A DNA stretch of 64,000 bases. Source: Pardosa pseudoannulata (Eukaryota > Arthropoda > Arachnida > Araneae > Lycosidae). The DNA is taken from the NCBI GenBank assembly GCA_032207245.1, contig CM063502.1, forward strand, positions 137,153,498 through 137,217,497, written 5' to 3'. Made by a program: the position numbers and the translations under genes. Below the pieces are notes generated by a model. That model searched no databases and was not told where the DNA came from. It worked only from the letters and a program-made list of their open reading frames with translations. Below, one piece after another: positions 38,363 through 50,525 of this stretch (positions are counted from its first letter, which is position 1; every line of letters begins with the position of its first letter).

Positions 38363-40226
38363 TTATATAATTAAATCAATTAAAATTTTAAATACCAAAT
38401 TAGAGAATATTCCCTTATACTAGAAAAATTAATTTTAGTACATAATTTTTGTATTCTTTTAAAAAATTATAGTATTTAACATAAAATTTATGTACTTTTT
38501 AATATATAAAACAGTTTTAGTATACTTTTTTTAGATGTTATTCTTAAAGAATATGGAAAATATTTCATGATCTACATTTTTCCTTGCTGATAATGAATAA
38601 ATTATATTTTAAGTAGTCTCTTTTAAAGAGTATTTAAATTTTTTAAATGTAAACTTATCTTTTTCCAAACTGAAATGAAATATTTTAAAATTTCTATAGG
38701 TTAAAATACCCTGCAATAACTTAACTAAAATAAATAGCTTATATTTTAAACTCTAAGCGAAGCAAGAATATATTGAAAAACTGTAGCATAAATTTTTATT
38801 CCGTAATTTAAACTAAATATTTTACAGAAAAATATATTATCTTTTAAACTGTTGAAAGAAATCAGATTTATTTTTACTTTCTGGTAAATGTAGTTTGTAA
38901 AAAAAAATATGTTCATTTTATTCCCTTAGCATAGGTCAATGTTTAAACTATAAATTTATCTCGATTTTGTGGGTCTTAGATTTATGTAAATAATCATTGA
39001 GTTTAAAATACATAATATTTGTACAATTCATCAAACAATTTTAATAGTTTATTAACGTTGATATTTGGAATAGGGGAAACTGTTTATAATCAATATTAAG
39101 CTTTTGTATCAATGTGTATATATTTTGGCATACAGGAATAGTAGAGAAAATAATGTAACGTCTCAAAATGTTTCAGTATGATTAACTAATTAAATAAATA
39201 GTTTAATGCATTTAATAAGTATCAAATCGATTATTCTGGAGTATAACGTTCACCTAAACTATTTTATTTAAAATAAAAAAACAAGCGAAAGTATGTTTTG
39301 GCTTGTAAGTCATTTAATGAAACACTAGGTCGTTTATGAGAATATTTGGATAACAAAAAATTAAAATTAAATGTATTTCATTGTCTTTAAAGCATTTGAC
39401 ATATGTTTTATAGTAACACTATGGGTTTTTTTGGGGGGGAATGTGTATTATGTTGAAAGTATCGTCCAAATTTCCCATCGGCTACCAAGAGACACGATTA
39501 CTAAATTACAAAATGTGTATAATATTATCTTTTACATTTGTACAGGGTGTATTATACGTTACTTCAGCGCATTGGTTTTTTTAATAAAGTGCTATACAAA
39601 TTACTGAGTATTTAGCACATTATATAGACATATTCCAATTTTGTCGAGACTTTCTTGTTGATCATACCGTAACAGTTATATAATGCTTTAACATTCATTG
39701 TGATAAGAGTAATTATTTTAATAAAAGTTGTTTCCATTGATTTTATGTTCTAAAGGACACAAATGAAATTATTAACTACTGAAACTTCAGATTATATTAT
39801 CAATAATTGCAAATAAATGTGCATATAAATAGGTTGTTAGAATAAAAGCCCTTGCAAATATTACAATGGTATTTAAATAAATTTCTAAATACGTGTGAAT
39901 AAAGATAATTTTGTACTATTATTAACGCACATACATAGAGCGTAAATTACATAATATACCACACACACTCGTAAACAGTTGAAAAATTACATAATACCTT
40001 TTAATAATAGAGAAATTTCTTGAATAGTCAACGTTACAATCTGATAATATTTTTACACAATGTATCTGGAAATTTAAAGAATACTCAATTTATATACATT
40101 TATATACATATTTTAAGTTTGCTAAATATTCAGCACACAAAACCAACGAAAGAAAAAACAAATTGTATATACAATAATATTACAAATATAAGTAAATCTA
40201 CAATTCAATTTTTGTTTCATCCAAAG
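38363..40226. other. AT-rich non-coding sequence
   Basis: No gene supported. A 78-codon ATG frame at 39371-39607 begins with a hydrophobic stretch and reads MYFIVFKAFDICFIVTLWV. It has no recognisable domain and is probably chance in T-rich DNA. Confidence 0.5.
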
Positions 40227-40391
40227 ATGGAAGAATTTCGTATTTACCTGATTGTGCTCAGAGTCATTCTACAGAATAAAAATCTCGAAGTTCTGAAACT
40301 TTACATAGAGCTGGCTCAGAATAGCAATGCAGTCGAAATCATTACAAATTCGATAGCTTTCTTGCTATCTCTTGTAAATCTAATATTCTAG
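40227..40391 (+). other. Small open frame, 54 codons, unrecognised
   Basis: ATG at 40227, stop at 40389. The frame continues open upstream to about 40020 without another ATG, giving 123 open codons, the longest frame here outside simple repeats and the plus-strand neighbour of no known gene. The product would be helix-prone with alternating Leu/Ile and charged residues (ILQNKNLEVLKLYIELAQ) and a hydrophobic end. I recognise no family. It could be an exon fragment or chance. Confidence 0.15.
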
Positions 40392-42357
40392 TGATTCTGG
40401 TCTAAAGTAATGTGGAATAAAATAGTTAAGTCATACTTTATATTCGGTATTCGTTGCCCTTAGAACTTACTGCTTCTTGTCAAAATCTTTTTACGAATGT
40501 AGCTTCACTCTTTGCGTTCTTTGATTGTGGCTCTAAATAGGTTTTAGTAGACGTATAGAAGGTACTTAATGATGCAGTAAATACGTGCGAATGGAGATAA
40601 ATCCTTGAGCAGGATTTACTTTCTTTCTAGACAGAAATACGAGAGAATGAAAGGAAAAAAAGAGAAAACAAGGATAAATTTCTCGGAGACGGAGAAGCGA
40701 ATCCAATTCTAATAAAAAAGGATAGAATATTGATCTGAAAATTCCGCCGTTTCAGATCAATACAGATCTTTCAATTGATGATAACGCAAGAAACAGAATC
40801 TGAAAATACGGGTTATTTTGACTCTTTACCCTTTTAAACGTTATTTGAACATTATATAGAGTTATTTACTTTATAGTCCGCCTTGCATAATATAGAAAAA
40901 TAGTCTATTAAATTGTTATAAGTGTTGTTGTCTTCTACACGTTCAATGCAAGTGTCCTATGTAAAATAGAGCAACTTTAGTGGAATATTAAGTAATAATC
41001 TTAACAATGGGGGAACACATCCTGCAAGAAACTATTCAAAAACTTAAAATTCTTTAAGAATGATTTCATGTAATCAATGTTGAAGACATATAGTAGAGTT
41101 TAATACTATGGTACCTACGGAGTAACAATGAAATTCAAAGTAAAAATGGACTAAATAAATTTGCAGATATTTTCTAAAACTGAATATTTTTTACTAAGAA
41201 AATACATAAAATTTTGATGACATAAAATGATATGATGATGATATGATCGATAACATATTGATGATCTGATCAAAGCATCTTCATAATTTTGTCATCTATC
41301 AGTATTTAGTAAACTCAATGAAGTAAAAAAGAATTACCGCAAATATATACAAAAATTAACTCATGAGGATTTTAAATACTCCAAAGTAATTTTTGTCAGT
41401 CTTGTAACATCGAAAGCAAATGTTCATTTTATATTCCTTGAAAATATAAATCGATATTTATCTGCCAGATGTTATCTGTAATAATGTAACAAACCTAAAC
41501 AAAGCTTATAACAAAGTTTTATAAACACAAGGGATTTTTGATACAGAAAATGCTTTTCAATATAAAGAAATAATAAAATATAAATTATAAATCATTTGAC
41601 TTAACTTTCAATTTTTTCCATGTCCCAATATAATGAGGAAAATATATTTTTATATTATTTTAATTTAAATATTCGAAAATTTTATAACACTTGAGGTAAA
41701 GTACAGCATTTAAAAGATTAAAATAAATGTAAAAATGAAAACAGATAAAACTTCTCTTGTGAAAATTTAAAATAGCCATACTATTTTAAAACTATTGTGT
41801 ATATTTAATAGCATACATCCTTTATCTACTGTCAACGATACTGGATATAAACTCGAAATTCTAAAAATAATATCTCGTAACTCTTCGGATTTACCAGAAG
41901 TCTGAATTTAAGATATTTTTGCTATAAACTGAATTTCAGATAAAAATGCGCAATCACGTACTGCCTGAATACCTTAAAATATGCGTTTAATATGGTTGAT
42001 TCGTGCAGTTGAATTTTGAATTTTAGTACCACGTGCGTTAGTAACGTTGTTGAAGAGGGAAAATAACTGCTTTATACATCATTTTTCTCAAAGCTGTAGT
42101 TGTATTTAGACCAAATATAGTATATTTGACCTGACACGAAAAATGAAACAAAATGGGTTGAATATAAAATGTGTATGTTATAAAGTGTGTGATATATCTG
42201 TGTGTGTAACAATTATTTAATTTTTGCACATTTTCTACCTTGGCAATCTTATTTATGGACAGTAAATTTTATATGATAATACACCATAGAGATATACGTA
42301 TAGAAAATATTATATAAATAAATGTTACACATAAGAGAACAATCCTAATTTTAGATT
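40392..42357. other. AT-rich non-coding sequence
   Basis: No gene. A 12-bp-arm hairpin ATTGATCTGAAA with loop ATTCCGCCG lies at 40729-40761. The 63-codon minus-strand frame at 42038-42229 is unrecognised. Confidence 0.55.
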
Positions 42358-43620
42358 ACAAAATGTTGTAACTAAAATTTATTTAGTTTTCTTAATGTTA
42401 AAAAATATATTTAACAAATTGTTCTAATGAAGTACTGTTCAAAAGTCTTTCATTAGGTATTAACAACTGTCACACAAGTTCTGAAATATATTCAATGAAA
42501 GACATTAATTACTTTACTTTTTTGAAGAGAAAAACAGTTTAGGAACCTACACTTTAATATTCTATTTTATATTTTTGGTTTTAATATTTCAAATGCTAAA
42601 CATTATAACTACAAAATGTTGTAATTAAAATTTATTTAGTTTTCTTAATGTTAAAAAATATCTTTAACAAATTGTTCTAATGAAGAACTGTTCAAAAGTC
42701 TATCATTAGGTATTAACAACTGTCATACAAGTTCTGAAATATATTCAACGAAAGACATTAATTACTTTACGTTTTGAAGAGAAAAACAGTTTAGGAACCT
42801 ACACTTTAATAATCTATTTTATATTTTTGGTTTTAATATTTCACATGCTAAACATTATAACTACAAAATGTTGTAACTAAAATTTATTTAGTTTTCTTAA
42901 TGTTAAAAATATCTTTAACAAATTGTTCTAATGAAGTACTGTTCAAAAGTCTATCATTAGTTATTAACAACTGTCATACAAGTTCTGAAATATATTCAAC
43001 TAAAGACATTAATTACTTTACTTTTTGGAAGAGAAAAACAGTTTAGGAACCTACACTTTAATATTCTATTTTATAATTTTGATTTTAATATTTCAGATGC
43101 TAAAAATTATAACTACAAAATGTTGTAACTAAAATTTATTTAGTTTTCTTAATGTTAAAAAATATCTTTAACATATTGTTCTAATAAAGTACAGTTCAAA
43201 AGTCTATCATTAGTTATTAACAACTGTCATACAATTTCTGAAATATATACAACAGAAGGCATTAATTACTTAACTTTTTTGAGGAGAAAAACACTTTAGG
43301 AACCTACACTTTAATATTCTATTTTATAAGTTTGGTTTTAATATTTCAAATCCTAAAAATTATAACTACAAAATGTTGTAACTAAAATTTATTTAGTTTA
43401 CTTAATGTTAAAAAATATCTTTAACAAATTGTTCTAATGAAGTACTGTTCAAAAGTCTATCATTAGTTATTAACAACTGTCATATAAGTTCTGAAATATA
43501 TTCGACGAAAGACATTAATTACTTTACTTTTTTGAAGAGAAAAACAGTTTAGGAACCTACACTTTAATATTCTATTTTATAATTTTGGTTTTAATATTTC
43601 AAATGCTAAAAATTATAACT
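42358..43620 (+). repeat. Tandem array, five units of 252-253 bp
   Basis: Units start at 42358, 42611, 42863, 43115 and 43368, each with ACAAAATGTTGTAA(C/T)TAAAA, and the last ends at 43620. Marker blocks shared by all include GTTCAAAAGTCT, ATTAACAACTGTCA, TTAGGAACCTACACTTTAAT and TTTTAATATTTCA. Units differ by a handful of substitutions and one-base indels each. The array ends after a whole number of units, and both flanks are unrelated unique sequence. No open frame persists through it. The unit is longer than a nucleosome repeat; no function can be inferred. Confidence 0.97.
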
Positions 43621-46600
43621 GCACTCAGTATTCAATTTAGGAAAAAGAAATCTAAGCATAATTTGACGTATAAGATTTTAACCAATTTTCCATCTTCAGT
43701 AGAATGTAAAAACATGTTCCTAAAAATCTTATTATTCCTGTAAATACAATTTCGTATGCTTTGCTACCTAACTACTTATGCAAAAAAATCTCAGCTTCTA
43801 AGAAAAAAAAAGTTATATAAAATCAGACAAAAATGACGGAAGTAACAAATTGAAACATTGTTAGACAGCAAAAGAATAAAATGTTATTATGCGAGAAATT
43901 TACCAGAGGGTTGATGATTACCAGAGAGAAAATTCTATTCATAGCAGGAAAGGTAAACTGATTTAGAAAGTAAAGGTAACATTCAGGAGTATTTCTTTCT
44001 CTTTTATGATTTTTATTAGAATAAAAAAATCGGAAAGAAGACTATAGCGATGTAAAGAAGGTTCAGAAGACATTCTTTAAAAGTCACTAAAACATTATGG
44101 TTCTAATGGTTTTAAACGTACTATAACCTGAGAAATAATGAATTACTGAACAGTTTATAAAAAATAAACAATTTTTATTAACTGTTCAGCAACTAATTAC
44201 TATATTTCTCATTATTAATATTCATCATTAAGGACACACACATTTAAAAGTTCGAGTGTATGTCTAAAAGTGAATGTTTTTCGCTAGTTCTATCCCAATA
44301 CTTATGTAAGTAATATAACTGACATTTTTAAAGTATACAAAACAATTTTAAAGTTTAGTATTTATATTTTCAAAATATCTTCAATTTAAAGAATGACTAT
44401 CTGAATAAAATCATACTTATTAATGGTGTTAAGTACTATCATGGAGCATATTGAAAGCGCATGTATTTAATAAATTCCATCAAGTATTTTTCTTCGATAT
44501 TTTCAAAATACCTTAAAGGTCATTTGATAATCATAAAAATGAAAAATCTATAAACACTCTTAGGTTTTTCTATTTTTTTCTAATTTATAAGCTTACAATT
44601 CATAATTTTTAATAAAACCAAGTTTTTAAATTTTGTAAATAGAGATATTTTTTCAAGAATTTTTAACTATGTTTATGGAGCGTATGGCATACAACAAAGA
44701 AAAAATTAAATGTTAAAGACTATGTTATAGAGGTTTACATGTTATGTTACTTCAGTACCATAATTGTAAAATTCTACTCTTTTAATATGAAGAGTTTTCT
44801 TAAATTTTCAGATTTTGATAACTATTTCTATATTCTATAAAATTTACTTTAATATAGTTATACATCCTGCAAGTAATTTAGCCTTTACAATAACATTTCA
44901 CTTAGAAATTCTACAGGCCAATTTATAAAATTATGTGTTCAGTTCCTAAATATTACTTGCAGATTTACTTTTACATATTTTTTCAATTAATAATTCTTTC
45001 GGAGACATTTTCTCAAAGCTCCTATAAATAAAGCAACATTTTCAGGAATTTTATTCCTCACAACATACTTGCAAAATTACACAGCAATTTCATGGGATCA
45101 AAAATATAGGTTTCTTGGAATAACATGCTCTTATTACGAAGTTTCTTATTACTTTTCCATTAAACTTTACTATCTTATAAAGGGATCTTAGAGAAAAAGC
45201 CTAAATCTGACTAGATATAAAATTTTATGACTTCTATAATCATACAAGTTTTCCATATTTATATATTAATAATTTTGAATAAACCATGAGCTAGACAGAG
45301 CTCGATATGGAAATAAATGACATTAGAAGATCTCTCCCTAATTTAGCATTTATTAGTCGAGAGTTTTCTGCTCAAAAATTTTACTGATACATATAGTGTA
45401 TGCATTTCCTGACTGTCCATAGCAGTAAAGATGTTCATTTTCATTTTTGTGGCCTGCCTATAAGTCCAATTCATAGTCACACATCTGTACATTAACAATT
45501 AATGATACACTACGAATGATTTATTTTAACAAACTATCATTTTTGCTCTACGTAATGCATTTCTAACAGCCTTTCTGATTAAAAGAAATATCTTTACAAC
45601 ATATGTTATAGCAAAGCATCGATTTTCAATTTAAACACAAATAAATATATGTAGACATTACTGTCATACTTAATTATAGAAAAAATATGCTCATTTACAT
45701 TTCATCAGATTGTATAACAATCAAGAATGTAATCCTACTAGAAATAAATTTAAATCAATGTTCTCAAACACTTGTCTATATGTTTCCCATACTTTTATTT
45801 AAAATTTATCATAATTAAAATCATAAATTTTAAACCAATTTTGAACAAAGTCATATTGGAATAATAAAAATCAAATTACAGTCTCAAGTTAATGTCTTTG
45901 TTCTTTAATCATTAAATAAAATGAGTTGAGAAACTTATCTTAAATTTCTGTTATACATTCATCTATTATGACCTATACTTTGAATTTTACATTTACAATA
46001 GCTACTAAAAGTTAAATGCTCTTAACCACATTGATTTCATAAAGCAAGAACTGGATAAACTTAATCACACTCAAACAGACTTAAGGTTACTATTTCAAGA
46101 CTTTGAATTTCCCTTTGATTAAAACAGCTTCCAGACATTACAAAGCGTCCACCTACGTAGTTGACATTTGAAATAGGTCGATAAGAATCAGAATTGTAGC
46201 GATCGCTTTGCATTTAAATCTATTCATCGGCACAAAATATGGGGGTAGAGTTGTAAATAGCCGTTTAAGGATTTATTGCGATAGTCAGAATCTGAAATAT
46301 TTATCAGTAAGTAAATGCAAATTTCTGTAACACGAATAAGTATTGTGCGTCAGTTCTCATATACTGAAATATTGTTAAAACTATAATAATTTCTATCACT
46401 ACTAAGTTAATTTAGAGATTACTCTAAGTTTATTCGAAATTTATGTATTCGGTCTTATGCTTATAGAAATACTGAGTAAAGATTATCCTAGTGATTCTTT
46501 TATGATTTTAATTTTCTTATTCGTATCAAATACCTAAATTTGAATCCCATAATATGTATAATCTTATACTGTTCCAACAAGTACATAACTAGAGCGAAAA

Positions 46601-46886
46601 CTTGTTAAAGTATCGGCAAGAATTCTTAAAACGTATTTTTTTAATCTTCTACAATACATTCAGTGGAGAGTGTTACCAGTGTAACCATATGAAATACGGT
46701 AAGAGCGAAATAGTTAGCATTCAAATTCCCTTTACAAAGGAACAAGTAGGAAGAAACAAATGTAAAGGGTATTTCACATATATTTGAAGACTTATTATAT
46801 CCACATTACATAACAGGATATATGGATAGCATCTGTATAGGAAAAAAAATCCTATGCATAGTAATTAAATCCAGATATTGATTTAT
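43621..46886. other. AT-rich non-coding sequence
   Basis: More than 3 kb without gene or RNA. An imperfect inverted repeat (44129-44165 with 44171-44211, sharing CTGAACAGTTTA, TAATGAATTA and TGAGAAATA blocks) is the only structure. The 61-codon frame at 46602 is unrecognised and has no ATG start. Confidence 0.6.
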
Positions 46887-47150
46887 TGTTAAAAGAAATA
46901 GTTTTGGGAATTATTTACATACATAGAGCTTTATTTGTTCATCAAGTCGAACATATCATCAACTGTACATATATGGTCATACACAGTCATACATATCATC
47001 AAGTCGAAATCTAAATAGCAATAATTTTATTGTTAAAAGAAATAGTTTAGGGAATTATTTACATACATAGAGCTTTATTTGTTCACCAAGTCGAACATAT
47101 CATCCACTGTGCATATATGGACATACGCAATCATACATATCATCAAGTCC
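46887..47150 (+). repeat. Tandem duplication, 144-bp period
   Basis: TGTTAAAAGAAATAGTTT starts at 46887 and 47031. Both units continue through GGGAATTATTTACATACATA, GAGCTTTATTTGTTCA(T/C)CAAG and CATCAAGTC. The first unit is complete and the second stops at about 47150. The units themselves contain two copies of CATATCATCAAGTCGA-like sequence. Confidence 0.95.
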
Positions 47151-48750
47151 ACAAAGAAAAATTTTGCAGAAATCTAAGCTTCTTTCATATTAATAGTGTT
47201 TATTATGAGTATCCAAAATAGCATGATCTTCACTTTTGCTTAGTAGCCTTTCACACCAACGTCATAACTGGTTCGATAAAATATGTGTCATGCCTGATGC
47301 GATGCTAAATAATAGAGAATGATGATCCACTGATTATTAATCATTTCTTTATGTGCATTGTTTTCAGATTTCAAAGCATCATTTATCACTTTTAGAGGAT
47401 TTACGTATTTGACGGGTTTTCATTAAACTTTCTATATAATTACACCCATGATTAAGGTTCAAAAGATCAAGAATAGACTCAGGTGAAACTTTAAAAGAAA
47501 ATGTATTAATGAAAAACCTTTATGTCAGAAGTATTTTTAATCAATTCAGAAAGAAATCTACGTATGCATATTCCAAATCTATTTAATGAATCATTTTCTG
47601 GCATCTATCCTTAATAAATACACTGTAGTATTAGAAGTATTAGATTTCAGTTTGGTCTCTACTAAAACACTGAAGTTACATTTATTAAAATTGAAAATAA
47701 TATAAAAAGTTAACAGCTCTAAGAATATCATATAAAATACCTTTTTTAACAATCATTATACTTTTTTTTTGTTTTACTCATACATCCATGAATGTTTACA
47801 TATGAAATATTAGCAATCATATATCATAAGATGTTTTTAATAGTAAAAAATTATTGCAATTAGAATTATTTTGCTCCTGTTTATTACGGCAATATAAAAT
47901 TTTATACTCTGTATTATGAAAATCATTATTTGTCTAGAAACAATATATTTGAGATGTTCCACTTTCAATTTATTTTTCTCTATTACAGCTGCAATAAATG
48001 AATTACTGGTTTTAACTTTACATTTCTTATTTTTAAGAAAAAAAAAATTTCTGATAAAATGTAATTATTTATGAATTACTTGATTTTGGTTGAAAAATAT
48101 TTTAAAACTCAAAAGCAAACAAAAATTCTGAAATCTTTTAGTAAAAAAATACCTTTTATAGTAAAGCCTTTATGATTTAATTTACTGCTTTTACCTCATT
48201 TTACACTCTTCGACAATCTTATGAAAGGAATACTTTTTTTCAAGTGATTAAATTGATAAAAACATACCAGAACAAGTTAAAGTAATCAAATTTGTATTTC
48301 CGTTCTACCGTTTTTTAAACTTAAAGGAAAGATCACAAAGAATGTGAAATATTTCTAATTCCTATAAAGTATTTGTAAATTGCTTCGTCGCGGCGTTTTG
48401 TTTTTCACCTCATATCAAAGTATAAATATGAGTCTAATTCTGTACATTTTTTTTTTTTTTTTTGGAAAATGTTAATTTAATTTTGGATGCCTATGTAGCA
48501 TTTCTATCTTGAAAATGAAATTTGTTGCTGCAAACTTTTTTCAGGTGTTATTTTTATTCGTAAGATTGTTTTTTTTTCTCACGATGGAGGCGATAGATAA
48601 ATTCTAAATATTTGAATGTTTTTCAGGTCTGTGTTTCTGTTAAATCCAAATTAAGTAATTCATTTAGTATAACATGTTATTTACACTTTACGTCCTATTT
48701 TCTCTAATATAATAATTATGACTAACACTAATTTTGCTAACACCTGCTTG
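47151..48750. other. AT-rich non-coding sequence
   Basis: No gene. A 17-base T run lies at 48447-48463. Confidence 0.6.
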
Positions 48751-48959
48751 TTAAAGTACAATGTATGCCGAACGATGGCCGAATGGTTAGGGTGCTGGCC
48801 TTTGGAACGGGAGTTCGTGGGTTCGAATCCCACAGTGGCATGGATATTCATAGCCGTTCAGAATTGGCTTTAAGCAGTAGGTCCCGGTCTCATTAACCCT
48901 CGTGTTTCAAAAAGTAGACCATAGCGCTCCAAACTAAACCAAAATTAAAGTATATTGTC
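48751..48959 (+). mobile_element. tRNA-derived SINE, well preserved
   Basis: Body about 48766-48944: ATGCCGAACGATGGCCGAAT head, T-arm GTGGG/TTCGAAT/CCCAC intact, GAATTGGCTTTAAGCAGTAG, tail CTCCAAACTAAACCAAAA. Flanks TTAAAGTACAATGT (48751) and TTAAAGTATATTGT (48945) look like a target duplication with two changes. Confidence 0.95.
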
Positions 48960-49179
48960 ATGAATATGTGTGCGAGCACGCTCGTGTTAGTTTGTGTACA
49001 CCCCCGTGTTTTATCAATATTTTCTTTTAGGTATAATATTTATTATTTCTTCTTTCAGATAGTTTTTAGGATTTCCGTATTACTTTAAATAAAAAACAGG
49101 GATTTAATTCTGTATGGACAAAAAAAATTGTATTTTACAGCATTTAAGATAAACAATATTATTTTTAATTCTACAAACT

Positions 49180-49259
49180 TCTTTACTTTTTTTTATTTAG
49201 CCCTCGTCTTGCAAAAAGTAGATCGTAGCACTCCCAAACCAAACCAAATCTTTACTTTT
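49180..49259 (+). mobile_element. 5'-truncated SINE with target duplication
   Basis: Only the last ~50 bp of the family is present (TTAGCCCTCGTCTTGCAAAA, AGTAGATCGTAGCACTCC, then CCAAACCAAA). It sits between TCTTTACTTTT at 49180-49190 and 49249-49259. The duplication shows this fragment inserted as it is and is not an eroded full copy. Confidence 0.85.
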
Positions 49260-50046
49260 ATTTTTAACAATTAAGTTCGTATTAACTTTCTTAAATTAAA
49301 AAGTACGTTTTTAATACCTATTTATTCCAAGACACTAAAAAATACTAGAAATATTTTTGCTACCTAACAGTCATGATAAAGATAATTCTCAATTTGGCTG
49401 TTTGCATCATTTATATTTATGACTTTACTAGAAAATAACAACTGTAGCTGAAGTATTGCTTAGAGAAGCACAAAAGAAACGGATATTTATATTGCCTGAG
49501 AAATTCAAAGATTTTTTAATAGACGTTTCGATATTAATGCAAGTTATAACACATGACACCATGGAATTGGTTTTGAATTACGAAAAAAATATTTGTAATA
49601 TGATAAAATTAAATTACATTTTTCTGATAATTAATGTTTATTCTTAATTTCATTAACTTAATCAAACGGTATATTTTAATAAACTTTTAAAAACTGATAT
49701 TAATTCTTCCTTCTTGATGTAAATACTTATTTTTTAATCTCTTTTTTTGTATCACTCTAAAACAAGTTCAGAAATAATGATCTAACGTTAAAAAGATTTG
49801 ACGCAAAAACTTGCCAATTTATTTTTTATCGCAGGCTTCATCTAAAAAACGTGCCCAGAATGTAATGAGACATATTGGTCTAATTAGAAAAGTTGTGAAA
49901 TACTACATCAAAACATCATTAAAAGATTAAGTACGACAAATTAACTGCAATCACACTTTCCAAACTGCATATTAAACGTGAATTAACAAATATTCCGTCT
50001 CTTTTCATCAGTGCCTACTTTGAAGAATAGAAAATAATGTGAGTTA
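49260..50046. other. AT-rich non-coding sequence
   Basis: No gene. A 63-codon frame at 49456-49647 starts at a TTG codon and has no recognisable features. Confidence 0.5.
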
Positions 50047-50256
50047 ATGAATAGTGACATGACAGAATATTACTGTTTACCACAGTTCCTCCCTATCTGT
50101 GTTGCATGCCATCAGCTGAACCCTCTTAATTATTCCACCTTTCGTGGTAAGATATTTTCTGTTTTTATTTTTCTTCCTTCCCGCCGTCCTCTGTCACGCA
50201 AAGATATTCTCAGAATCATAGCTCACATGTATTTCGTTCTTAAATTTAGCTTTTGA
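50047..50256 (+). other. Small ATG open frame beside a CpG-dense patch
   Basis: ATG at 50047 opens 69 codons (MNSDMTEYYCLPQFLP...). Inside it, CGTGGTAAGATA near 50145 fits a splice-donor consensus, so a short 5' exon is conceivable. No homologous family is recognised, the frame is short, and the second half turns basic and then hydrophobic without a pattern. The main reason for listing it is its position immediately upstream of a GC/CpG-rich stretch that stands out in the window. Confidence 0.15.
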
Positions 50257-50525
50257 ACACGACCGGGTGGTTAATTAGAATAACTCTTCTACCCCGAGTG
50301 CGGTTGAAGTTACAAGCACGCGTGCAAGCAGCTCAGGAAGTCAGTCGAGACCACGCGACGCATACGTAATACTCGAAGTTTATGTCGGGATCGCTGAAAT
50401 GTGAGATAATTTCACGCATTCCCTACTCAGCAGATATTATTCTTCTGCCTGCATCGCAAAACTTTCCGTACGAGGATTGACATTATTGATGACTCGTGTA
50501 TTTAAGTATGTCCACAGGTGCCTGT
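50253..50525. promoter_or_regulatory. CpG-dense patch, possible regulatory or promoter region
   Basis: By hand I count about 19 CpG in roughly 270 bp, far above the surroundings. It contains the self-complementary GCACGCGTGC, clustered CACGCGACGC, and GTATTTAAGTATG near its right end. It has no terminal repeats, no target duplication and no open frame, so a transposon explanation is not supported, although a decayed one is possible. Function is inference. Confidence 0.3.

Noticed and set aside
42358..43620. CRISPR-like array
   Set aside because: Units are 252-253 bp direct tandem repeats without unique spacers, in animal DNA.
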